From: Acidobacteriia bacterium UBA6623
Lineage (GTDB): Bacteria; Acidobacteriota; Terriglobia; Bryobacterales; UBA6623
Assembly: GCA_002433055.1 (NCBI GenBank)
Contig: DJHJ01000039.1
Coordinates: 46,098-110,097 of the forward strand
DNA length: 64,000 nucleotides
Direction of reading: 5' to 3'
Shown piece by piece: positions 54,728-63,659 of the stretch. The notes beneath the pieces are model-generated. The model did no database searches and was not told the origin of the DNA. It was given only the letters and a program-made list of their open reading frames with translations. The translations under genes and the position numbers were made by a program. How positions within the stretch are numbered: position 1 is the stretch's first letter; every line of letters begins with the position of its first letter.

Positions 54728-54903
54728 TTCACCACCTCGACCAAGTGAGGCACCTTGTCTATCATTCCACGTATGGCCTCGTCGTCCGGCTTCTCTACAA
54801 CCTGGTTAATGCGATGCAGACCTAGTCCCCTCACCACAGCTTTGAGCTTACCTGGAGCCCCTATAGAACTCCTGACCAGCCTAATTTTGATCATATGCGC
54901 CAT
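54724..54903 (-). CDS. rpmD: 50S ribosomal protein L30
   Basis: 59 residues from ATG 54903, which has GAAGAGG seven bases upstream. IKIRLVRSSIGAPGKLKAVVRGLGL and the C-terminal MIDKVPHLVEV are typical. ATGA overlap with rplO. Confidence 0.97.
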   Translation of the reverse strand: MAHMIKIRLVRSSIGAPGKLKAVVRGLGLHRINQVVEKPDDEAIRGMIDKVPHLVEVVK

Positions 54904-54961
54904 TGACCAACCTCTTCGGAACACTTAACTCCTCACTCACTAGAACAAATCATCTGAGAGT

Positions 54962-55483
54962 TTACATTCTCTGTGCATCAATACCACGTATAGCAGCCAC
55001 TTCATTCTTTTCTCTCAACTGCTTAAGAGCCTCGAAAGTTGCCTTAACCACATTGTGAGGATTTTTCGTGCCAATCGATTTTGTGAGTACATTCTGAATG
55101 CCCGCAGCTTCCACAACAGCTCTAACCGCACCTCCGGCAATGGTGCCCTTTCCAGCCCTGGCTGGCTTCAGAAGAACCCGTCCTGCTCCGTACACACCCA
55201 GTGCTACATGCGGAATAGTGTGATCTAAAACATTCACTTTAAACAAATTTTTCTTTGCCTTTTCGATAGCCTTACGAATCGCTGCCGGAACCTCCTTGGC
55301 CTTGCCCTTGGCATAACCAACAACATGCTTCTCCGGGTCACCCACCACCACCAAAGCCGTGAAGCTTAGATTCTTACCTCCTTTCACCACCTTTGTGACG
55401 CGGTTAATGTTTACAACTTGGTCCTTTAGGTCCAATGCAGCTACATCTATCTGTTGCAATTCGTTCATAGAACTTTTATCCAT
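54962..55483 (-). CDS. rpsE: 30S ribosomal protein S5
   Basis: 173 residues. RVTKVVKGGKNLSFTALVVVGD, VGYAKGKAKEVPAAIRKA and the LKPARAGKGTIAGGAVRAV loop are diagnostic. Near the decoding site and mRNA entry; follows rplR. Confidence 0.98.
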   Translation of the reverse strand: MDKSSMNELQQIDVAALDLKDQVVNINRVTKVVKGGKNLSFTALVVVGDPEKHVVGYAKGKAKEVPAAIRKAIEKAKKNLFKVNVLDHTIPHVALGVYGAGRVLLKPARAGKGTIAGGAVRAVVEAAGIQNVLTKSIGTKNPHNVVKATFEALKQLREKNEVAAIRGIDAQRM

Positions 55484-55496
55484 CTGTATCTAAACT

Positions 55497-55859
55497 TTAG
55501 ATCTGTAAACCTGCCTCGCGGGCAGCACCCGCTAACGCCTTAACACGACCGTGATATCGATTCCCGCCACGGTCGAAGACCACTTGTTTAAGCCCAACTG
55601 CTATCGCCCTCTCAGCCACACGTTTGCCAACATCAACGGCGGCAGCAATATTACCACCATACGGACCGTTGGCCTCTTTGTCACGGGAACTTGCCATTGC
55701 AACCGTACGGCCATTGTCGTCATCAATCAGCTGTACGTAAATATGCTTCAAGGAGCGATAAACAGCCATGCGGGGCCTAGTCGCGCTGCCACGCACCTTC
55801 TTGCGAATGCGTCGGTGAATACTAGAGCGTCTCCGGTTTTTATTCGGGGGACTATACAT
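55497..55859 (-). CDS. rplR: 50S ribosomal protein L18
   Basis: 120 residues. Basic N-terminus RRSSIHRRIRKKVRG, RMAVYRSLKHIYVQLID and VFDRGGNRYHGRVKALA match L18, a 5S rRNA-binding protein. Confidence 0.98.
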   Translation of the reverse strand: MYSPPNKNRRRSSIHRRIRKKVRGSATRPRMAVYRSLKHIYVQLIDDDNGRTVAMASSRDKEANGPYGGNIAAAVDVGKRVAERAIAVGLKQVVFDRGGNRYHGRVKALAGAAREAGLQI

Positions 55860-55902
55860 ACGAACCCATCTCCTCTAAATACACCTCTCCGCCAGACTTA
55901 TC

Positions 55903-56442
55903 TTAGGCTGCCTTTGCACTTGCCTTGCCTTCTTTCTTGCGCAGCCGCTCACCGGCATAGCGAACACCTTTGTTCTTGTAAGGATCAGGCGGTCGCAATG
56001 CTCGGATTTTTGCCGCAGTTTGACCAACTAGCTGTTTATCAATACCGGATACTGTGATAGCTGTTTGCTTCTCCACTTTAATTTCAATACCCTCCGGCAT
56101 CAACAATTCGATGGCATGGGAATACCCAAGAGAAAAAACGACCACACGTCCTGCTACTTGAGCTCGATAGCCAACACCAACTATCTCAAGATGGCGTGCA
56201 AACCCCTGCGTCACTCCCATCACTGCATTTGCAGCAAGACTACGTGCGAGCCCGTGAGCAGCAGCAACCTCATCACTACTGCGCAAAGCTGTCAACACAC
56301 CTTCCTCAAGATGGAATTTAATTCCCGAAGGAACCATACATTCCAACGTACCCTTCGGCCCTTCTACCTGAAGACGAACATCCCCAATGGTCACTTTGGC
56401 CTCAGCGGGGACAGTGATCGGCTGATTTCCTACTCTCGACAT
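55903..56442 (-). CDS. rplF: 50S ribosomal protein L6
   Basis: 179 residues. MSRVGNQPITVP at the N-terminus, GVTQGFARHLEIVGVGYRAQV, and the C-terminal RPPDPYKNKGVRYAGERLRKKEGK are characteristic. Lies near the sarcin-ricin loop. Confidence 0.98.
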   Translation of the reverse strand: MSRVGNQPITVPAEAKVTIGDVRLQVEGPKGTLECMVPSGIKFHLEEGVLTALRSSDEVAAAHGLARSLAANAVMGVTQGFARHLEIVGVGYRAQVAGRVVVFSLGYSHAIELLMPEGIEIKVEKQTAITVSGIDKQLVGQTAAKIRALRPPDPYKNKGVRYAGERLRKKEGKASAKAA

Positions 56443-56448
56443 AAGCTC

Positions 56449-56844
56449 CTACAAAACATTACAAAGAATCTCACCACCAACACCTGCACGGCGCGCTTCC
56501 CGACCCGTCATCAAGCCTCGCGATGTAGTTAAAATATTGATCCCCATGCCACCAATCACCCGTGGAATACTTTTGGAGTCCACGTATACTCTACGGCCGG
56601 GCTTGGAGACCCTTTGAATCTCGCGAATCACGGGCGTGTCCTCAGAGTCGTACTTCAAATACACCTTGATGACAGTTTTGTTGTCATCTGTCGCTAGACG
56701 GTAGTTTGTGATATACCCCTGCTCCTTTAAAATACGTGCCAGCTCTGTCTTCAGTTTCGAAGATGGAATCTCCACCTTCTTCTTGCGGGCCCCTTGCCCA
56801 TTGCGAATGCGTGTCAACATATCGGCAATCGGATCGGTGTACAT
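56449..56844 (-). CDS. rpsH: 30S ribosomal protein S8
   Basis: 131 residues. DPIADMLTRIRNGQ at the N-terminus and the C-terminal GINILTTSRGLMTGREARRAGVGGE define S8, the usual autoregulator of spc operons. Confidence 0.98.
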   Translation of the reverse strand: MYTDPIADMLTRIRNGQGARKKKVEIPSSKLKTELARILKEQGYITNYRLATDDNKTVIKVYLKYDSEDTPVIREIQRVSKPGRRVYVDSKSIPRVIGGMGINILTTSRGLMTGREARRAGVGGEILCNVL

Positions 56845-56897
56845 TTGTTATTCGCTTCCTTATCTCACGACTCTTGACATTCAGTCGTAACTTCAAA

Positions 56898-57083
56898 CTA
56901 CCAACTACTTTTAACTACTCCTGGCAATTCTCCGAGTAATGCCAACTCCCTAAAGCAAATACGGCATAGTTTAAATTTTCGAAGGAATCCTCGCGGGCGA
57001 CCACATCTTTTACAGCGGTTACGCTGCCGAATTTTAAACTTCGGCTTCTTATCTTCGCGAACAATCTTAGCGATTCTTGCCAT
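56898..57083 (-). CDS. rpsZ: 30S ribosomal protein S14, zinc-binding type Z
   Basis: 61 residues. MARIAKIV then the zinc site CKRCGRPRGFLRKFKLCRICF, with two CxxC pairs. The short zinc form replaces the 100-residue form. Follows rplE. Confidence 0.97.
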   Translation of the reverse strand: MARIAKIVREDKKPKFKIRQRNRCKRCGRPRGFLRKFKLCRICFRELALLGELPGVVKSSW

Positions 57084-57116
57084 AATTTCTACCGTGTCTT
57101 AATGCAGCTCATCATG

Positions 57117-57659
57117 TTAGTCATGAAACGGCATCCCCATCTTCTTTAGAAGCAATAAACCTTCTTGGTCAGTTTTCGCAGTCGTGACAAGGGTAATATT
57201 CATCCCTGTGATTTTGTCCACTTTGGAATATTCAATCTCAGGAAAAACTAACTGTTCTTTCAGTCCCAACGTGTAGTTACCCCGGCCATCAAAAGCCTTC
57301 GGAGTGATTCCCCGAAAATCACGTACCCTTGGTAGCGCAATACTAATCAGACGATCCAGGAATTCGTACATTCGCATGCCTCTCAAAGTCACCGTCATTC
57401 CGATCGACATGCCTTGACGCAATTTGAATGCTGCAATCGACTTACGCGCCTTAGTAATAACAGGCTTCTGCCCGGTAATCTGACCCAGCTCCTTGGCACT
57501 AGATTCAAGCATTCGGGAATTCTGAATCGCCTCCCCTAAGCCCACGTTAACCTTGATCATGGCTATCTTTGGGATCGCCATCGAACTTGAGTAGTCAAAC
57601 TCCTTTTGAAGAGCTGGCACTACTTCGTCTTGGTACTGGTCCTTCAGTCGAGACATCAT
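57117..57659 (-). CDS. rplE: 50S ribosomal protein L5
   Basis: 180 residues from ATG 57659, with AGGT upstream. VNVGLGEAIQNSRML, GQKPVITKARKSIAAFKLR and the C-terminal TTAKTDQEGLLLLKKMGMPF are family motifs. Binds 5S rRNA. Confidence 0.98.
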   Translation of the reverse strand: MMSRLKDQYQDEVVPALQKEFDYSSSMAIPKIAMIKVNVGLGEAIQNSRMLESSAKELGQITGQKPVITKARKSIAAFKLRQGMSIGMTVTLRGMRMYEFLDRLISIALPRVRDFRGITPKAFDGRGNYTLGLKEQLVFPEIEYSKVDKITGMNITLVTTAKTDQEGLLLLKKMGMPFHD

Positions 57660-57736
57660 CAAATTACCTATCGTCGCTATAAAACCTCAAACTACAAACT
57701 TTCGTACCAGTCGGCATCCACCCTATTGGACGCCAA

Positions 57737-58066
57737 CTAGGATTTCCTCTCTATTGGACTACCGCATTTACGACAAGACCGCGATCGCCGTCCATCAGCA
57801 TCTATCTGCCTCGCAGTACGTGTCGGGCCACAGGTAGCACAAATCAACATCACATTCGACAGCGATACCGGCGACTCGCTTTCTGCAACGCCACCCTTGA
57901 TTTGCTTCTGAGGGTTCGGTCGCACATGTTTCTTCATCATCATCACGTGCTCAACGAGCACTCGTCCATGTTTGCGGTCAACCGAAAGCACACGACCCTG
58001 TTTGCCGCGATCACGACCAGCAATCACAGCCACTGTGTCTTCCTTGCGAATGTCCGTTTTCGTCAT
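57737..58066 (-). CDS. rplX: 50S ribosomal protein L24 with zinc-ribbon-like C-terminus
   Basis: 109 residues. The KOW domain (EDTVAVIAGRDRGKQGRVLSV, VEHVMMMKKHVRPN) is normal. The C-terminal part carries CATCG (C76, C79) and CRKCG (C98, C101), an arrangement that could bind zinc and is not present in well-studied L24 proteins. Confidence 0.97.
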   Translation of the reverse strand: MTKTDIRKEDTVAVIAGRDRGKQGRVLSVDRKHGRVLVEHVMMMKKHVRPNPQKQIKGGVAESESPVSLSNVMLICATCGPTRTARQIDADGRRSRSCRKCGSPIERKS

Positions 58067-58124
58067 CCGTCAAACCCTATCCCTTCGTTTGTCCGTCGCG
58101 TGATTGCAAATCACGTAGTTCAAA

Positions 58125-58493
58125 CTAAAGTACCTCCGGAGCCAATGAAACAATCTTCATGAACCGTCTATCTCGTAGTTCGCGAGCAACTGGGCCAAAA
58201 ACTCTTGTTCCAACTGGTTCGTCCACTTCATTCACTAAAACAGCAGCATTGTTGTCGAAGCGAATATAGGTCCCGTCAGCTCTACGAGCTTCTTTACGTG
58301 TCCTGACAATAACGGCACGCACAACTTGCCCCTTTTTGACGCTCGAATCCGGAACCGCCTCTTGCACCGAGGCCATTACAATGTCACCCAGACCCGCATG
58401 CAGGCCTGTGTTGCCACCTCTCGGCTGAATCGTACGCAACCTACGTGCACCGGAATTATCAGCGACTTCCAGTCTTGTGCGTGATCCAATCAT
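58125..58493 (-). CDS. rplN: 50S ribosomal protein L14
   Basis: 122 residues. SRTRLEVADNSGARRL, GDIVMASVQEA, YIRFDNNAAVLV and RVFGPVARELRDRRFMKIVSLAPEV are diagnostic. ATGA overlap with the rpsQ stop. Confidence 0.98.
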   Translation of the reverse strand: MIGSRTRLEVADNSGARRLRTIQPRGGNTGLHAGLGDIVMASVQEAVPDSSVKKGQVVRAVIVRTRKEARRADGTYIRFDNNAAVLVNEVDEPVGTRVFGPVARELRDRRFMKIVSLAPEVL

Positions 58494-58804
58494 CCCTTTT
58501 CACTCCCGTCAGAGATTACGTCAGCTCTAGTTGGTTTCCAAACCACATCGACTAAACGCCAGCGCTTAAGCTTACTAAGTGGTCTACATTCGACAATTCG
58601 AACACTGTCACCAATCTCAGCTAGACTCTTCTCATCGTGTGCATAGAACTTTGACTTACGTGTCACAATTCTCCTATACAGAGGGTGCGCCACTCGTCGC
58701 TTGACCTCCACCACGATCGTCTTCGCCATACTAGTGGAAACCACCGTGCCCACTTTCTGTTGACCTCCACTACGGTCGGAGGATTGCACCTGTTCACCCA
58801 TCAA
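58490..58804 (-). CDS. rpsQ: 30S ribosomal protein S17
   Basis: 104 residues, slightly longer than usual at both ends. VGTVVSTSMAKTIVVEVKRRVAHPLYRR, YAHDEKSLAEIGDSVRIVECRPLSKLKRWRLV match S17. ATGA overlaps with rpmC and rplN. Confidence 0.98.
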   Translation of the reverse strand: MMGEQVQSSDRSGGQQKVGTVVSTSMAKTIVVEVKRRVAHPLYRRIVTRKSKFYAHDEKSLAEIGDSVRIVECRPLSKLKRWRLVDVVWKPTRADVISDGSEKG

Positions 58805-59010
58805 TTACTTCCTTCGTTTTCCGCGGTCTCTTGCTCTCTGGAAATCGTCAGCACTCGCGCTAGATCTTTTTTGAGGGCGCGGTATTTCTTGACTCCGTCA
58901 GTTTGACCAAGATCGATCTGGAAGCGCAGACGAAAAATCTGTTCTTTGATCTCCGCCTGCTTAGAAAGAAGCTCATCGCTGCTTAATTCACGGATCTCCT
59001 CAGTGTTCAT
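58801..59010 (-). CDS. rpmC: 50S ribosomal protein L29
   Basis: 69 residues, two-helix protein with IRELSSDELLSKQAEIKEQIFRLRFQ and ALKKDLARVLTI. Located at the nascent-chain exit tunnel. ATGA overlaps with rplP and rpsQ. Confidence 0.97.
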   Translation of the reverse strand: MNTEEIRELSSDELLSKQAEIKEQIFRLRFQIDLGQTDGVKKYRALKKDLARVLTISREQETAENEGSN

Positions 59011-59429
59011 ATCAAACCCCCGGACTCACGACTTACAAAACGCGTCGGAATCGATAGCTTTCGTGCTGCCAACTCCATAGCTCGCGCCGCTAACGGCTCG
59101 GACACACCCTCCACCTCGAACATCATACGACCAGGCTTGACAACCGCCACCCATTGTTCTGGAGCACCTTTTCCTTTACCCATACGCGTCTCGGCAGGCT
59201 TTTTTGTGATTGGCTTGTCCGGGAAAATACGGATCCACAACTTACCTCCACGTTTAATGTGGCGATTAATTGCTACCCGGGCTGCCTCGATCTGGCGATC
59301 AGTCACCCAACCAACATCCATTGCCTTGAGACCAAAGTCGCCGAACGCCAACGCCGAACCTTTCCAGGCCTTACCACGGCGCTTGCCGCGCTGCACCTTC
59401 CTATGCTTAACTCTTTTCGGCATCAACAT
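59007..59429 (-). CDS. rplP: 50S ribosomal protein L16
   Basis: 140 residues. MLMPKRVKHRKVQRGKRRG, GWVTDRQIEAARVAINRHIKRGGKLWIRIFPDKPITKKPAETRMG-type core. Helps position the A-site tRNA. The ATG is supported by AGAG nine bases upstream. Confidence 0.98.
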   Translation of the reverse strand: MLMPKRVKHRKVQRGKRRGKAWKGSALAFGDFGLKAMDVGWVTDRQIEAARVAINRHIKRGGKLWIRIFPDKPITKKPAETRMGKGKGAPEQWVAVVKPGRMMFEVEGVSEPLAARAMELAARKLSIPTRFVSRESGGLI

Positions 59430-59467
59430 AACTTAAATCTCTTATTTACCCCTGTACCGATTGCCAA

Positions 59468-60490
59468 CTAATCACCCTTCTTTGGCTCACCAGGCTCCAC
59501 CACGGGATCAGCAGCATCTCCAGTCGTCAACTCCTCCGTCTCCGGGGGTTGCTCAACGGCTTCGTCTGTGGAAGTACCAATTCCGCCTGAAACAGCGGCC
59601 TTATTCGTAGCCTCCTCTTCCGTCTTACCTATCGGTGGCTTCACCGGAGATGAACCGTCCGACACAGGAGTGACTTCAGGCGTCTCCGCAACGGCAGGAG
59701 ACGCTACTAATTCTTCACTCGGCACCGTGCCTGCCTGTACTTCACGATCAACCACGCTTGAGGCTCTAATACGCTCACGCTCCTTCTCGCCAGCCGTGCG
59801 AGCTTCGTGACGTCTCGCTGGTTCGAGCGCATCGATTTCACCCTTTGAATGCGCCGGGCCACGAGAGTCAAGAATGTCACCCTTGTATATCCAGCACTTC
59901 ACACCAATGACGCCGTAGGTTGTGAACGCCCCGCAAAAGCCATAATCGATATCAGCACGTAGTGTTTGTAACGGCAGTCGCCCTTGTAAATTCCATTCGC
60001 TTCGAGCAATTTCTCGCCCATTTAACCTACCCGCTACCCAGATTTTGATACCCTTGCAACCGAAACGTTGTGCGGAATCTACAGCCTTTCTCATCGCTCG
60101 GCGAAATGCAACTCGCTTCTCTATCTGAAGAGCGACCGATTCCGCAACCAGCTGCGCATCAAGCTCAGGACGATGCACCTCCTGAATGTCTATGTAAATT
60201 TCGCGCTGTGTTTTCTCCTGTAAATCCTGCTTTAACTTCTCTATCTCCGAGCCTCGGCGACCAATGATAATACCAGGGCGAGCAGTGCGAATTGTAATCC
60301 GCAGCTTGTTACCTGGCCGGTCTATCTCGATCGAACTAATACCGGCAGCACGCAACCGATTTCTCAGATCTTTCTTTAGTTTTAAATCCTCGTGGAGCAG
60401 TGTGGCATAGCCCTGCTTGGCAAACCATCTCGAGCGCCAAGGCTTGGTGTAGCCTAACCTAAATCCGTAGGGATGTACTTTCTGGCCCAT
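59468..60490 (-). CDS. rpsC: 30S ribosomal protein S3 with long C-terminal extension
   Basis: 340 residues, compared with the usual 210-240. Residues 1-215 are standard S3: MGQKVHPYGFRLGYTKPW, the KH domain with ARPGIIIGRRGSEIEKL, and RTTYGVIGVKCWIY-like FTTYGVIGVKCWIYKGDIL. The remaining 120 or so residues start basic and end as a Pro/Glu/Thr-rich acidic, presumably disordered tail. Confidence 0.97.
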   Translation of the reverse strand: MGQKVHPYGFRLGYTKPWRSRWFAKQGYATLLHEDLKLKKDLRNRLRAAGISSIEIDRPGNKLRITIRTARPGIIIGRRGSEIEKLKQDLQEKTQREIYIDIQEVHRPELDAQLVAESVALQIEKRVAFRRAMRKAVDSAQRFGCKGIKIWVAGRLNGREIARSEWNLQGRLPLQTLRADIDYGFCGAFTTYGVIGVKCWIYKGDILDSRGPAHSKGEIDALEPARRHEARTAGEKERERIRASSVVDREVQAGTVPSEELVASPAVAETPEVTPVSDGSSPVKPPIGKTEEEATNKAAVSGGIGTSTDEAVEQPPETEELTTGDAADPVVEPGEPKKGD

Positions 60491-60511
60491 ATTACGTTAA
60501 TGATTTCCCGC

Positions 60512-60877
60512 CTATTCGGCGTCTTCCCCTTCATCCTCATCAAAGCGACCGTCAGAAACGGTCACGATTATATGTGACAACTTGTGCTTGTAGCGAAATG
60601 CACGGCCTTGAGCTGCAGCCCGCAGTCGATATAAAACGGGCCCTTCGTTGACATAGGCATCACTAACTACAAGCTCGTCTACATCCACATCAGCAGTATC
60701 CTCTGCATTGGCGATTGCTGAGCGTAAAAGCTTCTCCACTTGTGGAGCAATCCGTTTATTCGTCTGGCTCAAGATAGTCAAGGCCTCCGAAGCCGCTCGA
60801 CCTCGGATTAAATCAATCACCAATCTCGCCTTCTGAGGTGACACGCGGACGTAGTTTAATTTTGCCGTTGTCTGCAT
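60512..60877 (-). CDS. rplV: 50S ribosomal protein L22
   Basis: 121 residues. NYVRVSPQKARLVIDLIRG and the tunnel-loop region RLRAAAQGRAFRYKHKLSHI are characteristic. A short acidic tail (DEDEGEDAE) ends the protein. Confidence 0.98.
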   Translation of the reverse strand: MQTTAKLNYVRVSPQKARLVIDLIRGRAASEALTILSQTNKRIAPQVEKLLRSAIANAEDTADVDVDELVVSDAYVNEGPVLYRLRAAAQGRAFRYKHKLSHIIVTVSDGRFDEDEGEDAE

Positions 60878-60893
60878 TGCTATCTCTTCACCT

Positions 60894-61178
60894 TTAGCTC
60901 ACTCTTGCAGCCTTCCCACCACGATCCGAGTGTCCCCTATAGGTCCTTGTTGGTGCAAATTCTCCCAGCTTGTGACCAACCATGTTTTCAGTTATGAAAA
61001 CCGGGATAAACTTGCGTCCGTTATGCACGGCAATCGTATGCCCAACCCATTCGGGTAAGATCGTTGAACGTCTCGACCACGTCTTTATGACTTTCTTTTC
61101 GCTACGAGCATCGTGCTCGCCGATCTTGCGCGCAAGATGTTGATCATAAAAGGGTCCTTTTTTTACAGAACGGCTCAT
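60894..61178 (-). CDS. rpsS: 30S ribosomal protein S19
   Basis: 94 residues from ATG 61178, the family start MSRSVKKGPFYDQHL; GAGAG lies seven bases upstream. TWSRRSTILPEWVGHTIAVHNGRKFIPVFITENMVGHKLGEFAPTR-type core. Head protein near S13. Confidence 0.98.
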   Translation of the reverse strand: MSRSVKKGPFYDQHLARKIGEHDARSEKKVIKTWSRRSTILPEWVGHTIAVHNGRKFIPVFITENMVGHKLGEFAPTRTYRGHSDRGGKAARVS

Positions 61179-61208
61179 CGTTTCGCTCTCAAGCTCCAAG
61201 CATTATCG

Positions 61209-62039
61209 CTATTTTTTCTTTCCACGCCGTATGACAATGTACTTGTCCGTGCGACGATTCTTACGTGTTTTATAACCTCTTGTCGGAACACCCCACGGCG
61301 TAACTGGGTGTCGGCCTCCCGAAGAACGACCCTCCCCACCACCATGCGGATGATCCACTGGGTTCATAGTCACACCGCGGTTATGAGGACGTTTTCCTAG
61401 CCAACGACTACGGCCTGCCTTGCCCCAAGAAATATTACCCTGGTCAACATTTCCAACCTGTCCGACTGTTGCCATGCAATCTATCAAAACTCGACGTGTT
61501 TCGCCCGAGGGTAGCTTAAGTAAAGCATAGTCGCCCTCTCTAGAAATCAGACGCACTTCCGAACCTGCCGCACGTGCCATCTGTCCTCCCTTTCCAGGTC
61601 GCAGTTCCACGTTGTGAACAATTGTTCCCGGAGGAATATTTCTTAACGGCAGTGCATTTCCAACCAGAATATCAGCGGTCGGGCCAGACATTACCTTCAT
61701 GCCTTTTTCAAGACCTACCGGCTGTAAAATATAACGTTTCTCGCCATCAACATAGTGCAACAAAGCAAGGTTTGCTGAACGATTTGGATCGTAATCAACT
61801 TCTGCCACAACAGCAGGGATGCCCACTTTGTCACGCTTGAAATCGACCAGCCGATAACGCTTTTTGTGTCCGCCTCCTCTAAACCAAATACATATACGCC
61901 CCTTACTATTGCGCCCCCCCGAACGCTTCTTTCCTTTGACCAGAGACTTTTCGGGGTTTCTACGAGTAATCTCCTCTCGTGAGACCGTCGTCTGGAAACG
62001 CCTGGTTGGGGTTGTCGGCCTGTATGTCTTAATCGGCAT
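61209..62039 (-). CDS. rplB: 50S ribosomal protein L2
   Basis: 276 residues. KTYRPTTPTRRFQTT at the N-terminus, then GRNSKGRICIWFRGGGHKKRYR, and near the C-terminus NPVDHPHGGGEGRSSGGRHPVTPWG, including the peptidyl-transferase-proximal His. Confidence 0.98.
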   Translation of the reverse strand: MPIKTYRPTTPTRRFQTTVSREEITRRNPEKSLVKGKKRSGGRNSKGRICIWFRGGGHKKRYRLVDFKRDKVGIPAVVAEVDYDPNRSANLALLHYVDGEKRYILQPVGLEKGMKVMSGPTADILVGNALPLRNIPPGTIVHNVELRPGKGGQMARAAGSEVRLISREGDYALLKLPSGETRRVLIDCMATVGQVGNVDQGNISWGKAGRSRWLGKRPHNRGVTMNPVDHPHGGGEGRSSGGRHPVTPWGVPTRGYKTRKNRRTDKYIVIRRGKKK

Positions 62040-62065
62040 GTCTAGCTTGTCTTAAAGATATCCCT

Positions 62066-62353
62066 CTATACCTGAGCGTACTCAACCATTGTTTCGCCCT
62101 CTTGGAGCTTTACGTAAGCCTTCTTCCAATTCGGCCTGTGACCAGTATATCGACCCCTCCGGCGCATCTTACCGTCATAGTTGGCAGTTCGTACACCCGC
62201 AACCTTGACCTTGAAAATCTTCTGTACTGCATTCTTGATGTCAGTCTTCGTCGCACCAGGATGCACACGAAAACACATGGTCTGCTCAAGCGCCCGGATT
62301 GTCTCACTTTTCTCGGTAATGGATGCACCTCGAATGACGTCGTAAGGGTTCAT
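62066..62353 (-). CDS. rplW: 50S ribosomal protein L23
   Basis: 95 residues from ATG 62353, which overlaps the rplD stop as ATGA. NPYDVIRGASITEKSE, FRVHPGATKTDIKNAVQKIFKVKV and RRRGRYTGHRPNWKKAYVKL are typical. Docking site for trigger factor and SRP. Confidence 0.97.
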   Translation of the reverse strand: MNPYDVIRGASITEKSETIRALEQTMCFRVHPGATKTDIKNAVQKIFKVKVAGVRTANYDGKMRRRGRYTGHRPNWKKAYVKLQEGETMVEYAQV

Positions 62354-62973
62354 TTCAACACCTCTGAACAATGCTGTACTGCCGCTTCGGAAAATATTAC
62401 CGTCTTACATCTCAACAGGTGGTAAGGATGCACATCACGACTTTCCAGCAGGGTGACTCCTGGGATATTACGACTCGATAACATCAACTTATCATTCTCG
62501 CCGTTGTTCACCAGAAGAACCGTTGCTTCTACTCCTAACCGATCCAGTACTCCAGAAAATTCCTTGGTCTTCGGAGCAGCCAAGTCAAAATTCTTGACCA
62601 CTTTCAGAGCCCCGTCCGCCAACTTTACCGAAAGTGCTGAACGTAAAGCCCCGACAAGCATCTTGCGAGGCAGATGATAACCATAGCTACGAGGCTGAGG
62701 CCCATGAACCGTGCCACCTCCACGCCACAGAGGAGAGCGGTTTGATCCAGCACGCGCCCTACCCGTACCTTTTTGTCTCCAAGGCTTCCTGCCACCGCCT
62801 CTGATCTCACCGCGACCCTTAGTCTTATGCGTTCCAGAGCGAAGTTCATTGCGGTAGTGATGAACCGCCTGATAGAGCAATGCCCGGTTGACCTCTGAAC
62901 TGAACACTGCATCAGCAAGTTCAATCTCACCTACCACATTGTTCTCAAGATCTATTACATCTACTTTCGGCAT
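62350..62973 (-). CDS. rplD: 50S ribosomal protein L4
   Basis: 207 residues. HHYRNELRSGTHKTKGRGEIRGGGRKPWRQKGTGRAR-type tunnel loop and SNRSPLWRGGGTVHGPQPRSY identify L4, which in other bacteria also regulates the S10 operon. Confidence 0.98.
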   Translation of the reverse strand: MPKVDVIDLENNVVGEIELADAVFSSEVNRALLYQAVHHYRNELRSGTHKTKGRGEIRGGGRKPWRQKGTGRARAGSNRSPLWRGGGTVHGPQPRSYGYHLPRKMLVGALRSALSVKLADGALKVVKNFDLAAPKTKEFSGVLDRLGVEATVLLVNNGENDKLMLSSRNIPGVTLLESRDVHPYHLLRCKTVIFSEAAVQHCSEVLK

Positions 62974-63001
62974 TGCTTCTACGCTTCCTTAACCGCAAAC
63001 C

Positions 63002-63628
63002 TTAAGTGCGTCGGATGACAACATATCCGCCATTGGGTCCTGGCACCGCACCCTTCACAAGAATTACGTTGTTATCCCCATCCACTTCTACAATCTCTAT
63101 ATTTTTTACCGTTACACGTTCCGAGCCCATCTGCCCAGGTAGCTTAACGCCTTTCAATACTCGCGAAGGGGAGGCACTCTGCCCGATCGAACCTGGCTGG
63201 CGATGCGACATCGAACCATGCGACTCGGGACCGCGGCGCTGACCATGGCGCTTGATGTTGCCCTGAAAGCCGCGCCCCTTGCTAACACCCACAACATCAA
63301 TCAACTCAGAAGCATCAAAATGTTCAGCTAGCACACGGTCGCCTGTTTTCATTTCTTCAGCATCACCGGAAACCGGAAACTCACTCAGAAAACGCAGCGG
63401 CTCCACGCCAGCTTTCTTAAAATGACCCTTCATCGGCTTGGCTATATTCTTCTCTTTAACAAATTCCACCAGGCCCAACTGAACAGCCTCATAACCATCT
63501 TTATCAGCCGTCTTACGCTGGACAACCACACATGGACCAGCCTTCAGAACGGTAACGGGAATCACCCTGCCATTCTGAGCAAACACCTGCGTCATTCCGA
63601 CTTTTTTTCCTAAAATTCCGGGTGCCAT
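63002..63628 (-). CDS. rplC: 50S ribosomal protein L3
   Basis: 208 residues from ATG 63628 (MAPGILGKKVGMTQVF); upstream in-frame residues are not typical. GRGFQGNIKRHGQRRGPESHGSMSHRQPGSIG is the long peptidyl-transferase loop. Confidence 0.98.
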   Translation of the reverse strand: MAPGILGKKVGMTQVFAQNGRVIPVTVLKAGPCVVVQRKTADKDGYEAVQLGLVEFVKEKNIAKPMKGHFKKAGVEPLRFLSEFPVSGDAEEMKTGDRVLAEHFDASELIDVVGVSKGRGFQGNIKRHGQRRGPESHGSMSHRQPGSIGQSASPSRVLKGVKLPGQMGSERVTVKNIEIVEVDGDNNVILVKGAVPGPNGGYVVIRRT

Positions 63629-63659
63629 CTTAAAATTAACTCTTTCACCTTTTACTAAC

